A stretch of 64,000 nucleotides of DNA from Euborellia annulipes (Eukaryota; Arthropoda; Insecta; Dermaptera; Anisolabididae): assembly GCA_023213315.1 (NCBI GenBank), contig JAKCPI010009283.1, forward strand, positions 19,022 to 83,021. The letters run 5' to 3'. This document shows positions 23,330-34,259 of this stretch, piece after piece (positions within the stretch are counted from its first letter, which is position 1; each line of letters opens with the position of its first letter). Under the pieces are notes generated by a model. That model made no database searches. It was not told the origin of the DNA and worked only from the letters and a program-made list of their open reading frames with translations. Both the position numbers and the translations under genes were made by a program.

Positions 23330-23471
23330 CAGTAGAATCCCGAAAATGCGTATGGTCACAGGGCGGAAGTTTTGGTACGAATTATCAGGAGTAGGAAATT
23401 AAGAATATTTTCTCTGGGGACCGGCAAATTTTTACGAATTAGCCGGAAATACGAATATCGGGATTCCACTG
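23330..23471. mobile_element. 142-bp pogo-like MITE
   Basis: The terminal inverted repeats are CAGTAGAATCCCG and CGGGATTCCACTG, flanked by TA on both sides (23328..23329 and 23472..23473). The TIR type and TA target duplication fit the pogo/Tigger branch of Tc1/mariner. The transposase remnant at 11.85 kb may be from a related autonomous element. Confidence 0.7.
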
Positions 23472-23479
23472 TATAGGGA

Positions 23480-23600
23480 TTGTGAATTGGTGTTAGCCGA
23501 GGGCACGGTGGTTTGAAGTAAAGGACAGCACGCTGATGCCCCGGAAAAGGTTCGAATCCCGGGTGCCATGGGACATTTGTTTCACAAACAAATAAACATA
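23480..23600 (+). repeat. tRNA-derived SINE head
   Basis: GTTAGCCGAGGGCACGGTGG (A-box region) and AAGGTTCGAATCCCGGGTG (B-box) with an A-rich tail (acaaacaaataaacata). It starts just downstream of the pogo-like MITE. Confidence 0.6.
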
Positions 23601-23604
23601 CTCC

Positions 23605-24300
23605 CAATTGTTAAGTAAACATAATCCATGTTCTAGAGCAGAAGTTCCTAAAGTGTGTTTCGCGGATTATAGGCCTGTAAACCTAAATAGGGTTCCGCAA
23701 ACTCAGAATTCAGAAAGAGAAGCTGTGAAAAAACCAGCTAAGATTCTATATTTTATTTTCCTTGGCTGACTCCCATTCCACGCATCTATATCTATAATTT
23801 TTAGTTTAGAAAAGAATATCCCTTCAGTTGAGGAAAAAGCTATCTTAACTTAAAGAAAATAATTCACCAAAAAATAATGTTTCAAATTTTTACATTGGCT
23901 TGGAGATTGAGAAACTTTGATTAAATTAGAGAATATATTACTCGTAGTAAACAACTCATTAACGCATTTAAACGTAAACGCTTTAAAACGAAATGCTTGT
24001 GTTATCTCAGAGTTAAATCAGTGGAAAAGAAAAAAGTTAAATTTTATTTTAATAAATAAAATTCAAAACAAAAATTTAATCGCATTCCCTATTTAATTAA
24101 CCAAAACATTTTGAGCACGCCTTAATCCAATCTGAATCGGGCATAGAGTCATTAATTCTGCATTCTACTGGGGGTAGACAAGTCATTAAGTTTTGCTAGC
24201 TACTATCCTATAAAGGGATAATTATTTCATCATGTTTTTGACGTGAATACGTCTTTAAAATAGAGTTGAGGTGGTCTACTGGAAATATAAACGACAGGAA
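23605..24300. other. Intron DNA; a hAT-like fragment at 23.63..23.72 kb
   Basis: agcagaagttcctaaagtgt then cgcggattataggcc resembles hAT MITE ends (CAG.GGTTCCCAAA-type). The remainder is AT-rich and unassigned. Confidence 0.35.
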
Positions 24301-24305
24301 AAGTA

Positions 24306-25402
24306 TAAAATCTGGTGTGACTGGCGTACAGCACACAACTTTCTTTTAATCTTCGGTAAGAGATTTTTTGTGTCGAGATATATTTAGTTTCCCATAGCAT
24401 CTTAGTTCCAAACTTGCATTTTAAATGTTGACTGCTTGAACTATGCTTATTTTTCAAAATTTTAATCTCATATTTGGAAATTTTATACAGAATCCTAAAT
24501 AAATATAAAATTTCATAATTGGAAAAAATTTTTTCAAATGTGAAAAAAGTTCCAAAAGTAACCTCCCTTTTGAATCGAAATTAATATACAAATCTCCATA
24601 AGGATTTATTTTACATTGGCTCTATGGAAGGAAGAGTGAATGAATTTGAAAAATCTGATATCTTGCCTATGAAGTATGTACAAGAGTAAAGTGTGCTTCA
24701 AAACACTTCAAGGGTAAAATGACAATATACCAGTACATTTTATATTTAAGTTAGGCATCCCCTGAGGCGTGAAATAAGCTCTTGAATAAAATCAGCCAAA
24801 AAGTATTTGTTGGTACTTTACTGGGGTACTTTTTCAGATTTTTTGCGATTTTCTCAAAATTTTTTTCTCTTTCTCAAATCCGACGATTTTGATTAAAATT
24901 CAAAAATCAATTATTTTTTAGATTCTCTTTAAAATGTATTTTATATTCTAATTTTGCCCTTGAAAATTGTTTGAAGTACACTTTACTGATGATTTAAGAT
25001 TTTTCATATTCATTTTTCGGGTCTTCTTTCCTTAGAGCCAATGTTAAATCCCTATGGGGATTTGAATGTTAATTTCAATTGAAAATTTTTACACATTTAA
25101 AAAAAATATTTCCATTTCTTATGGAATTTTGTATTTTTTTTTTAGGATTCTCTTTTGTGTAGGGCCTATAAAATATCCAAATATGAGATTAAAATTTTAA
25201 AAAATAAGCATAGTTTATTTCAAGCAGTCAACCTTTAAAATGCAAGTTTAAAAAATAAAAACGCAAGTTTGAAACTAGGATGGTATGGGAAACTATACTG
25301 TATATATCTCGACACAAAAAAATCTGGTGTGACAAGCACAGAACAACTTTCAATTACTGAAGATAAGAGAAAGTTGTGCGACCAGTCCCACCAGATTTTT
25401 TA
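24306..25402. repeat. Hairpin-family foldback pair (~1.1 kb)
   Basis: The left part (24306..~24700) and the right part (~24980..25402) are inverted versions of the same arm (tatttagtttcc.., cttaaaatgcaagtt.., tgactgcttgaac..). The right end carries the 80-bp palindrome (aatctggtgtgac..accagatt). The centre holds the minus-oriented body of the ~600-bp family. This looks like two copies head to head. Confidence 0.65.
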
Positions 25403-27055
25403 TTTTTATTTAACTGATATGTTTAGCCTGCTCTAAACCCTGAGGAAAAATTATTTATTATTTATTTATTTAAAAGGATTGTTGGCATTAGGCCACCAGC
25501 CATTTTTGCCACCGCTACAAATTATTTATTCAAACAAATAATATTTCAAAAATATGAAAGAGAAAAATTTATTAATAATAAATTAGAGCTCCTTAAAAAT
25601 TTTGCCTACAACGTTATCTCATAGGCAACCAACTAAGCAAGCATGGCGGTTTTGGTTGCGGGTTTATAAGGAGAGTTCTATTTTTTTAAAGGATCTCTTT
25701 TGAAATCTTAGTTAGACCGCATCTATATTTATTTAAATCGATAGCTAATATAATTTAAATACATTTTTTCAGCTCTGATCCCTAGAACAAGAAGAGGGAC
25801 TTCTACCTCTCTGTTAAAATCCAGGGTTAATTAGTTATTTAGATAATAAATTTTGATAATACCTCTAACCTCTTTCAATGTTATAGCAAAATTTACTATA
25901 TACTATTAAAGACTAAATAAATAAATACGTTGACAATAGAATAACAAATGGAGATATGCTCAGCTTTATACTGAATTTTCATCATTCATCTGATAAAGGA
26001 TGTTTATTATATTAATAAAAATAAAAAAATAAAATAAATATAAAAAAACTCTAGAGGAAAATGTACCTTTCTATTATATAAAAATAATAATATCTAATCA
26101 TATTATTAAAATTGATTCGTTGTTAGCTTTAAAAAAAAAGTGTGAATTTTTTATTCATATCAAATAATAATGAAAGAGCGTGGATGGTTCTAATCAACGG
26201 ACGTTATAACCATAGGAGGGGAAAGAGGCGGGTCGTTTGATCCAGGGTTGCCATTTCAACGACTATAACAGGCATTTTTGCACTGAGTCATAGAGTCCGT
26301 CCGCAATGTTGCCTTTTATTGATTGCCTAAAACACTTGCTCTTGATATATTCTTTTCAGCAGAAAAAAATAAATAAATATCCTACTAAATGATATTTTAA
26401 TATTATGAATTTACTTCAGAAAAAAGAATATTAGTAATATTGTTAAAAGAAGTAAAAAATAATCAATAGTCTAATTATTTCATAAACAAATAGAAAATTG
26501 AAATGTATGATTGGTTATTAAAAATTAAAATGTTAAAGGAAGAACGTCAAGATATATTACAAAAAGATTTAATAAAAATTCGTTAAAAATATCTATTTAA
26601 CGCCTAAATAGGCCATAAGATTTATGTCTTTTCAATATTTATTAACTAGTCATAAGTGATTGATTGATCTCCAAAAAGATCTTAACAAGTACAAAATATT
26701 GTGTCCAAATCATCTTTTTAAAGGTGTGAAATTAGGACAAAATGCTTTTGAAACTTTTACTAAATATTTTTCTCTTTCAAGGCCATTTAAAATCAGTCGA
26801 TATTAATTGGAAGGATATAATTTAAATCCTTTTTATCACTCGGAATGAAAAGTGAACCATTAATACTTAAAACTTTGCTTTTTGATTTTCAGATTATGCT
26901 TACAAAACGGATTATAATTTATTGTGATTTCACTTTTGAAAATGACAATATCGAAGTAAAAATAAAATAAAGTGTATTATTATAAGGTATAAACAATAAA
27001 AACTTGAAACATATCATCTAGTGTAACATTTAAAATATTATTTAAGGCAATGTTT
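25402..27055. other. Intron DNA; unique island at 26.17..26.35 kb
   Basis: Most is AT-rich. 26170..26345 is a unique, less AT-rich stretch (ggacgttataaccatagg, gaaagaggcgggtcgtttga, tagagtccgtccgcaatgtt) and could be a conserved regulatory element. No frame is open across it. Confidence 0.35.
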
Positions 27056-27260
27056 CAACTAGAGGTTATGGTCGATAGTTTTAATCAAATATTAGGTGCA
27101 ATACGAATTACAAGAGGAGGCGATTAGCAGAGAGGATAAAACAGTTAAGCATATAATCCTGAAAACAGGTTCAAATTCACCTCAAGGCAAAGAATTATAC
27201 AACTCTATAAGTCTGCCTCCTTCTGAAGAAGAAATCGGAAACCCACCTCAATTCATTCTC
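27056..27260 (+). repeat. tRNA-derived SINE, uninterrupted copy
   Basis: This is the same SINE as at 25..640 but with head and tail contiguous: B-box GGTTCAAATTCACC, then ttatacaactctataagtct and ccttctgaagaagaaatcgg. It acts as the empty site for the insertion at 148..569. Confidence 0.65.
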
Positions 27261-28845
27261 AGAAATTAGTTGCCCACCACTGTCAATTTCTAACAATGAT
27301 TGAAGGGTTTACTGAAATGAAATTTCCATAAGTATAAAATTTAGCCGGTAAACAAAACTATTAGTGAATGTTATTATGGTTAGTTGGGTTGCCTATCTTC
27401 CAGTCTAATATTGCTTGCAAAACATGCCATGGATAAGGTTTTTTTTATTTATTTTTTCTTTTTCGGGGGGCCCAGGGGACATATTTTATATTTTTGTTGG
27501 TTGTTTGATTGTTTATATTTATGAATGACTCCTTCAAAGGGGGGAAAAAAAAAAAAAAAAAAAAAAGGAGAGAGGAAAAGAATAGAGAGAAGGATATTTA
27601 TAATGATTTCAGAAAATAGTTTTTAAAAATATTAATTTTGGAGATTAAAGATGGAGGTCAACCTTTTCTGAAGCTTTTAAGGTACCGTATACGACCTTTT
27701 TACAATTTACAAAATTGTTGTTTTAGATAAGAAAAGCAAATGGTTAACATAACAATTTTTATGGGGTTATTAGCTACAGGATTGCTTTCAATTACATCTA
27801 AGCCGAAGCATTTTTTAGCTTTTCTTTAGAAAATTGCGTTCTAGTATGAGCCTCTGAAACTCAGAATCTCGCATCTTTGAGCCACTACGGATTAGATTAC
27901 TTATTTCAAAACTGAAATGAAAGTTTAACAATTTGTAGTTTTACAGATTTAAAAATCAGTTAAAATTTATAAAATTGTACAAAAAATTAAAACAAAAATA
28001 GTAATTTCAGTACCGAAACATAAGATATAAATATTTTTATAGTATTAAATAAATAGTAGGCCTATCTACCCAACGATTTACGACATTGATTGTGTAAAAG
28101 GATATATATATAAAATGAGTAAAAATTTTAGAAAAACGCTGATTAATAAAATTTAATCAGATTGATTTTCTCTATTACTTAATATGAATATTTTTTTCGT
28201 TAATTATTTTTAATTAACATTTCCTTGCTAATTAGAGAAAGTAACTCAAATTTATTGACGTAAGGTTTGGTATGGAATGTTCAAGACTTTATTTAATACG
28301 ATACATTTTACCAAAGTCAAATTATTAATAGTAGGCTATTCTCGAATAGAGATTAATTACGTTCTAATCTAATCTAGGTAGAAAATAAATATTCAAGATG
28401 AGTTCACTATATCCACCATCAGAACTTCTCTCAAAGGCGCTTTTGAATATAAATAGGCCTACATTCGAAGAGACACATTAATAAACAAAATTATTTTTTA
28501 ATCGATTATGAAAATCGGACTTTCTCGAATAATAAGCCTATATTATATCATTGAGGCTGGGTTAACACCCTGTATTTATTAGAAGAAAATAAGGTATGTA
28601 AGATGAAAAAAAACTTGTTGCCAGTTTGAAATGGATATCCTTCTCACTGGGATATGAAAGAGGAAAATAAAAATAAACATCAATAACAAGAACAAGAACA
28701 ACAACCAAAATAAAACCACTCCTGATTATTTAAAATAATAAAAGAAATTTGTTTCACGATTTTGAACTAAAAGATATTATTGGGATTACGAAGCCAACAG
28801 AATATTAAAAAACTTTATAGTATCTTTGTATTACAATTAAAACAT
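27260..28845. other. No gene seen
   Basis: This is AT-rich intron DNA with a poly-A run at about 27547..27566. No coding frame above 60 codons and no clear repeat boundary were seen. Confidence 0.45.
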
Positions 28846-28848
28846 GTA

Positions 28849-29077
28849 CTGTGAACGCCACAATTAAGTCCCCACCTGATAGCTTTAGCCTTAAGTATAT
28901 GGTATATGGTGAAATAATTTTAAATTTGAAAAGGTAAAACGTAAAATCATCTGTACCAGATTTTACATTTTACCTTTTCACTCATTAAAATTATTTCACT
29001 ATACACCATATAGGCCTACTATACCATATATTTAAGGCTAAAGCTATCAGGTGAGGACTTAATTGTGGCGCTCACTG
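28849..29077. mobile_element. 229-bp mariner-like MITE
   Basis: The ends are CTGTGAACGCCACAATTAAG and its inverted partner CTTAATTGTGGCGCTCACTG, flanked by TA on both sides. The arms pair over about 100 bp (cctgatagctttagccttaa / ttaaggctaaagctatcagg), giving a strong foldback. The CAGTGAGCGCC-type end plus TA duplication fits Tc1/mariner. Confidence 0.75.
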
Positions 29078-29079
29078 TA

Positions 29080-29700
29080 CCAAAAGAAAATAAAGTTAAT
29101 TAAAATAGAGGTTGTATTTAAATGTGAAGAAGTTTCACAGGGGTATATAAATATAACCTCAGTTCAAAATGTTTCACCTAAAATCCACATCGCAATCTTT
29201 AAATTTAATTAATTAAAATAAAATAAAAAATCATATCAAGAACTCAAGACCTACAATTCGATTCCACCAGTAAAATCAAAACATTGCGTATTTAAGTTCA
29301 AAACGAGGCATTTATTGAATACCGTACTAATTAATTAATAATTCAAAATTCTCCCAAATATCATTGGTAAAGAAAATAAAGAAATAGATATGTATGTTTC
29401 TTAATTATTAACATTATTGTTATATACTAATAGAATTTGATGGTTGACTGATTTGAGAATGCCTCTTATTAATCAATAACTTATTCACTTTCATTGAGAG
29501 AGCTCACTGAGTTTGCGTTTTTCGTTCACGATCAAAGAAAAATCTCTTTGTAAATTACAAGTTCATTTCGGTTAAATATTAAATCTGACGGCCTTGATCA
29601 TGAGAACTCTGGTTTAGTCACGGTCAATGATGACCTCTAGAAATAATATGGTGAATAGTGAAGGTCGTCGTAAAGGGTTAAAATCATAAACTGATTAATT
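29080..29700. other. Intron DNA; unique stretch at 29.44..29.69 kb
   Basis: 29440..29690 has no repeat match in the window and contains clustered homeodomain-like sites (tattaatcaataac, aatattaaatctgacggcc) and tgatcatgag. It is a candidate enhancer only. Confidence 0.35.
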
Positions 29701-29704
29701 TTAA

Positions 29705-30180
29705 TAATTTTTACTTTCTCTTACCTATATATGTAATATAAGGAGGTTGAAATTTTATATTTAAGTTAGGTATCCCCCTGAGACGTGATACGATACTTTG
29801 GAACAAATTCGTTCAAAAAGTACTTGTACTTTACTAATGCACTTTTTCAGTTTTTTTTTTTTTTTTTTTTTTTGATATTCTCAAAATTCGCTCCAACGAA
29901 TTTGATTAAAATTCAAAAATCTTTTTTTTGTAGATTCTCTTTAAAATGTAAATTCTCATTTTGTCCTTGAAATCTTTGAAGCACACTTTACTCTTGTACA
30001 GTACTTCATAGGAAAGAGGAGAAATGGTTGATGGAAAGAAATAAAATTTTTGTTGAAATTTGAATCTTGAATTCTAATATATCGGTAGAAACTAAATATA
30101 TGTCGACAAAAAAATTTGGTGTGACAAGCACAGAACACAACTTACGATTACCGAAGGTGCTCTGCGACGATCACACCAGA
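29705..30180 (-). repeat. Hairpin-family repeat, reversed copy
   Basis: It starts at TTACTTTCTCTTACCTATAT (the family 3' end, reversed) and runs back through the landmarks to the ttggtgtgacaagcacagaa hairpin end at 30.11..30.18 kb. A poly-T expansion replaces part of the body near 29850. Confidence 0.7.
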
Positions 30181-30975
30181 TTTTTACATTATGAGAAAAA
30201 AAATTGATATTTTTCTTCAATTATTTGAAGTAACATAACAGGAAAGTTAATTGTTCTACTTCCTTAGCCCGAAAAAATAAGCTTGTTTAATTTAACTGTC
30301 ATCAAGGCAACAAATTCTTGATTTCGTTATAATGGTGTGACAACCTCGATTCAAGAAGGCTGGATTGCAGGGTTCGGCTGCTATATAGGATAGTGCTAAT
30401 CCACAATTATGACAAACCAGAATTTTCAGCACCATCAATTGGACAATTGGACGGTACTAGTTGTACAATTTGTTTCGCAGCCTAATAATGCCATTAGAGT
30501 GCTCTGACATTAGCAGTATTGTCTTCTAGTGACAGTTTAGACTTTTAGGTGCAAAACAGTGCTATCCCCTGGTCACAAGTTTCACAAATTTTGTAAAGAT
30601 GAATTTTTTATCGAAACATAGATGGGCAGGAGATGTGGTCGATGAAACTAATGAAAATCCTGACTATTCTTTGACGGATGATGACCCAAAAGTTGATAAT
30701 AATGACTCAGATTATGAAAATTTGGTAAATATTAATTATTTATTGGATAGCACTATCCTACACCTAAACTAACCTCCAAACATTTAACTTCACCTTGTAA
30801 AATAATGCTAACCCACAAATATGAGGGACATATTTTAGTAAAAAAATTTTTATAGACCTTAATAAAAAAATAATTTTTTTTTATATAATTTATTTCATAT
30901 AATGTACAATAAAGGTGAAAAAAAACATTTTTTCGTCAATAATAGTTATATTTAAAAGTTATGGATCTTTCCAAA
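30180..30975. other. Intron DNA between two hairpin-family copies
   Basis: Apart from the small ORF above, 30330..30600 is unique and moderately GC. Copies of a gtgctaatccacaa / ttgtggattagca motif at 30.39 and 31.66 kb suggest a degraded inverted-repeat element spanning about 30.39..31.67 kb, into which the 30.98..31.62-kb repeat later inserted. Confidence 0.35.
30599..30772 (+). CDS. Small acidic ORF (57 aa), possibly a transposase N-terminus
   Basis: ATG at 30599, TAA at 30770..30772. The peptide begins MNFLSKHRWAGDV and is rich in Asp and Glu (SLTDDDPKVDNNDSDY). It lies between two similar flanks (ggatagtgctaatccac near 30.39 kb, ggatagcactatcc near 30.74 kb). A GTAAAT follows ENL and could be a donor site. 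An acidic N-terminus would suit a piggyBac-type transposase first exon, but there is no domain to confirm it. It may be a chance frame. Confidence 0.2.
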   Translation: MNFLSKHRWAGDVVDETNENPDYSLTDDDPKVDNNDSDYENLVNINYLLDSTILHLN

Positions 30976-31622
30976 GTTTAAAATCTGGTGTGACTCGCAC
31001 AGCACACAACTTTCTCTTACCTTCGGTAATCGAAAGCAGATTTTTTGTGTCGGATGTATTTAGTTTCCGACAGTAAGGTACATTTGAATTCAAGATGTAA
31101 AATTTATAAGTATGGCAAAATGTTTATATTTTGATACCATGGCAACCATTTATCCTATCTTTTCTATGGAGTACAAGAGTAAAGTGGTCTTCAGAAGATT
31201 TCAATCACAAAATGAGAATATACATTTTAAAGAGCAACTAAAAAATAGTTGATATATGAATTTAAAAAAAAATCGTTGGAGCAAATTTTGAGAAAATCGA
31301 AAAAAAAACTGAAAAAGTGCATCAGTAAAGTATTAGTACTCTTTGGTCGATTTTGTTCAAAAGTCGTGTCACGTCCCATGGGGGTGCCTAACTTAAATAT
31401 AAAATTTCAACCTCCTAGCTCGTTTCGTTCTTGAGATATTTTGTTCACAGACAGCACACAGACACACAGACACACAGACAGACAGACAGACAGACCATCG
31501 CGAAAACCACTTTTTTGGATTCAGGGGACTCAAAACGTGAAGATCCATCAAAATCTCGACATCGAATTTTTGACATGAATCAATATTTTCTCTATATATA
31601 TATTATATATACATAGGTAGAG
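30976..31622 (+). repeat. Hairpin-family repeat, near-complete copy
   Basis: It opens with aaatctggtgtgactcgcac and the partial hairpin, then has all body landmarks, the (CAGA)n tract at 31.45..31.50 kb, ggattcaggggactc, and the terminal atatatattatatatacata. Confidence 0.75.
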
Positions 31623-31729
31623 AAAGAAAATTGAAATATCTCAGAACTATATATTTGTGGATTAGCACTATTTGAGCCCGATTCCTTCAATTACGATCTG
31701 ACTTTTTGGCACTTTAGTAGAAACCCAGT

Positions 31730-32155
31730 CAGGTCTATTCTCTAAAAACAGATGTTAAAATTTAAAATAAACAAATGGGTGTTAAAAAGTAATGTAAATA
31801 CACTCAGCGTTAAAAAAATGCTATTCTCTAAACAAAGTTTTAACAGCGGCGTTAACATGTTGCTTTTATTTCAAAGCTATCAAAATCATAACCTTACTTT
31901 TTAGGTTGGGGACGCCATTTTTATTTTAAACACGACGTTAAAATATTAAAGAAACCCGCTAGACATGAAATTAATTTTTAACACTATTTACTAAATGTTA
32001 ACGCTTTGGCTTTAAAGTTTTGTTTACAGAATTGTAGCTATTTGAGGCAAGGAAGTGATTTTGAATAGCATTTTTTAACGCTGATTGTTTTAACATTACT
32101 TTTTAATACCTGTTTATTTTAAATTTTAACGTCTGTTTTTAGAGATTACACCTGA
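31730..32155. mobile_element. Foldback MITE (~90-bp arms)
   Basis: tctctaaaaacagatgttaa..gttaaaaaaatgctattc (31.74..31.83 kb) returns inverted as gaatagcattttttaacgct..ttaacgtctgtttttagaga (32.07..32.14 kb). The interior holds repeated GTTAA/TTAAC motifs and no frame. Confidence 0.65.
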
Positions 32156-32159
32156 GTAT

Positions 32160-33230
32160 GTGCCATGTTTACACCACTATAACGAATGTAAAGAAATTTT
32201 CTTGTTTTGATAATAGAAATATTTTTTGGGCTGAAAAAAAAATTTATTTTCATATAAATATTTTTTTGATAGAAAAATTCTAACAAGAAAACCAATAATT
32301 ATTTTTCTTCGTCTCTATTCAAAATATTTACTTATACCTTTTGGTATTTTTTTTTCTTGGTATTTAATATAGAAGCAAATATTTTGTATATATAATGTTC
32401 AATATTCAATTGAAAAACAAAATTAGAAGGAGAGAGAAGAGATATTAATTACAGAAAATATCGATTTTTTTCTTAATTGAATATTAATAGAGGCTTAGAA
32501 GGGAGAGAGAGAAAGAGAAGAGGGCTGTAATAAATAAGGTATAGGTAGATGTCATTTCTCTCGAAGGTATCATATTCTCTTTTGTTTATTATTATTATAT
32601 TATTATTATTATTATTATTAAGATTATGTTCGTGATAAGACGATTACATTAATTAGAATTTCAAATTACGTCATTAATTTTAAATAATACTTGTACATTT
32701 TTTATCAACTTTTAAATCTTAAAAAAAGAAAAAAAGAGGAAATTTTATTTTTAGCTAGCTTTGAGAGATTTCTAGACGATCCTAACGTACCGTAAATTCC
32801 AATGTCTTGTTGGGGATGGAATTTCTAAGATACCACCCTCTCCTTTGACCCAAGCTAAGGGCTTTCTTGAAGGCCCTTTTGGTTATCATACATTTAAGAT
32901 CATGTAAATTCCAAAATTTCCCTTCCAAATCTCAGGAATACATATCTATAATTTTTGGAACCACTACCTATTGTTGAATCAAGTGGTACAAAATGTATTT
33001 ATATTAAAATATATAAATAAAAATAGTCCGTTATTTATTTCATATTATTTATTGATTATAAAAAATAATTTGAAACAAATAACAGAGTGTTTTTATATAT
33101 AATTTTAATTTACCAAATGTTTCAACAAGAGCCAACGGTCGAACTTAAAATATTATTTTCTTTATAATTTCTGAAATAATAATTAGTTTTTCCTAATTTT
33201 GTAAACTAACTTTAATTTATGAATTTTAAT
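32160..33230. other. Intron DNA, one unique stretch
   Basis: 32580..32625 is a (TTA)n microsatellite. 32750..32960 is unique and less AT-rich (gatcctaacgtaccgtaaat, ctcctttgacccaagctaag). The rest is AT-rich. Confidence 0.4.
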
Positions 33231-33560
33231 CATAATCAGGGTAGAGTGGGTTTTGAGAAAATCGAAAAAACTGTAAAAGTACATCAGTAAAGTGCTAGTA
33301 GTACTTTTTAGCCGATTTTGTTCAAAAGCTTCGTGTTAGATTCTAGGGGGTACTTAACTTAAATATCAAATTTCAACCTACTAGCTCTTTTTGCTCTTGA
33401 GACATTTTGTTCACACACACACACACACACACACAGACGGAGCATTTTGAGCACGACCCCTTTTTTGGACTCAGGGATCCTCAAAACGTGTATTTCCATT
33501 AAAATGGACATCTAATTTTACTTTTTTGACATGAATCCAATGCTTTCTCTCTATATATAG
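33230..33560 (+). repeat. Hairpin-family repeat, 5'-truncated
   Basis: It begins inside the body (tttgagaaaatcgaaaaaac) and continues through gtgctagtagtactttttag, a (CA)n expansion at 33.41..33.44 kb, gactcagggatcctcaaaac and aatgctttctctctatatat. Confidence 0.7.
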
Positions 33561-33679
33561 AGACTATATTAACATACTGTATACCATTGTACCCGTATAT
33601 AGGACCACAGTAGATAATAGAAAGTAAAAACTGGACAATTTTTCTAAATAAAATTTTTTTAATGCTCCCTTTTAATGCG

Positions 33680-33765
33680 CCCTAGGATAAGGGTAGTCCA
33701 CCAGCCGCGAAAGCGTGGAGGACCTGGTTCGACTCCAAGGGGTGCAATTTTGCCCAATCTTAAGC
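33680..33765 (+). repeat. tRNA-derived SINE head
   Basis: aagggtagtccaccagcc (A-box region) and cctggttcgactccaagg (B-box) are spaced as in a tRNA. No acceptor stem holds, so it is a SINE head or pseudogene. Confidence 0.5.
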
Positions 33766-33889
33766 AGAAACATATCTCGCAAACTTGCTTTCTTTAACAA
33801 AAAATTGACTGACTAATGAACAGTCTATTTGAGCATAGATTGAAAAAATTCCATCCTTTTCAAACAAGGCTCTACCTAGTTAATGCTTG

Positions 33890-34090
33890 AGTAAAGTTAA
33901 CATAAAAATGTGAGTATTTTTTTCTTTTTATATTTTGGGAAGAGCTATTTCCTCTCCCTTCTTCTCAAATATTGGTCCAGATCAACGACCACTGCCTCTA
34001 ATTGAATCATAACAAATTAAACTAAATGATACTTAAAAAAAGAAAAGGTGACGTAATTAGGGTTTGCAATTCTGGATCAATAATATTTCA
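33890..34090 (-). repeat. Dispersed repeat, inverse of the copy at 20.75 kb
   Basis: tcttctcaaatattggtcca, cgaccactgcctctaattga and ttagggtttgcaattctgga match the 20.75..20.96-kb copy inverted. Confidence 0.5.
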
Positions 34091-34209
34091 GGGAATAATA
34101 TTACTTTTATTGATTATTGATTATAAAAATTCCATTCATGGAATGCTCAGCTATTTTGTCATATTGGGTGGGAAAAGGTAACGATTTGCAAAACATCTGT
34201 TAATTGTTA

Positions 34210-34245
34210 CTGAGGATGATTCCATATCACTGGGATCGAAATATT
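34210..34245 (+). ncRNA. Minimal hammerhead-like core (UA type)
   Basis: CTGAGGA, one extra T, GATTCC..GGGATC stem, then GAAATATT. The flanks match the 22.93..22.99-kb core. The dinucleotide after GAAA is UA instead of CG. Confidence 0.4.
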
Positions 34246-34259
34246 TAAAATATTCGAAA

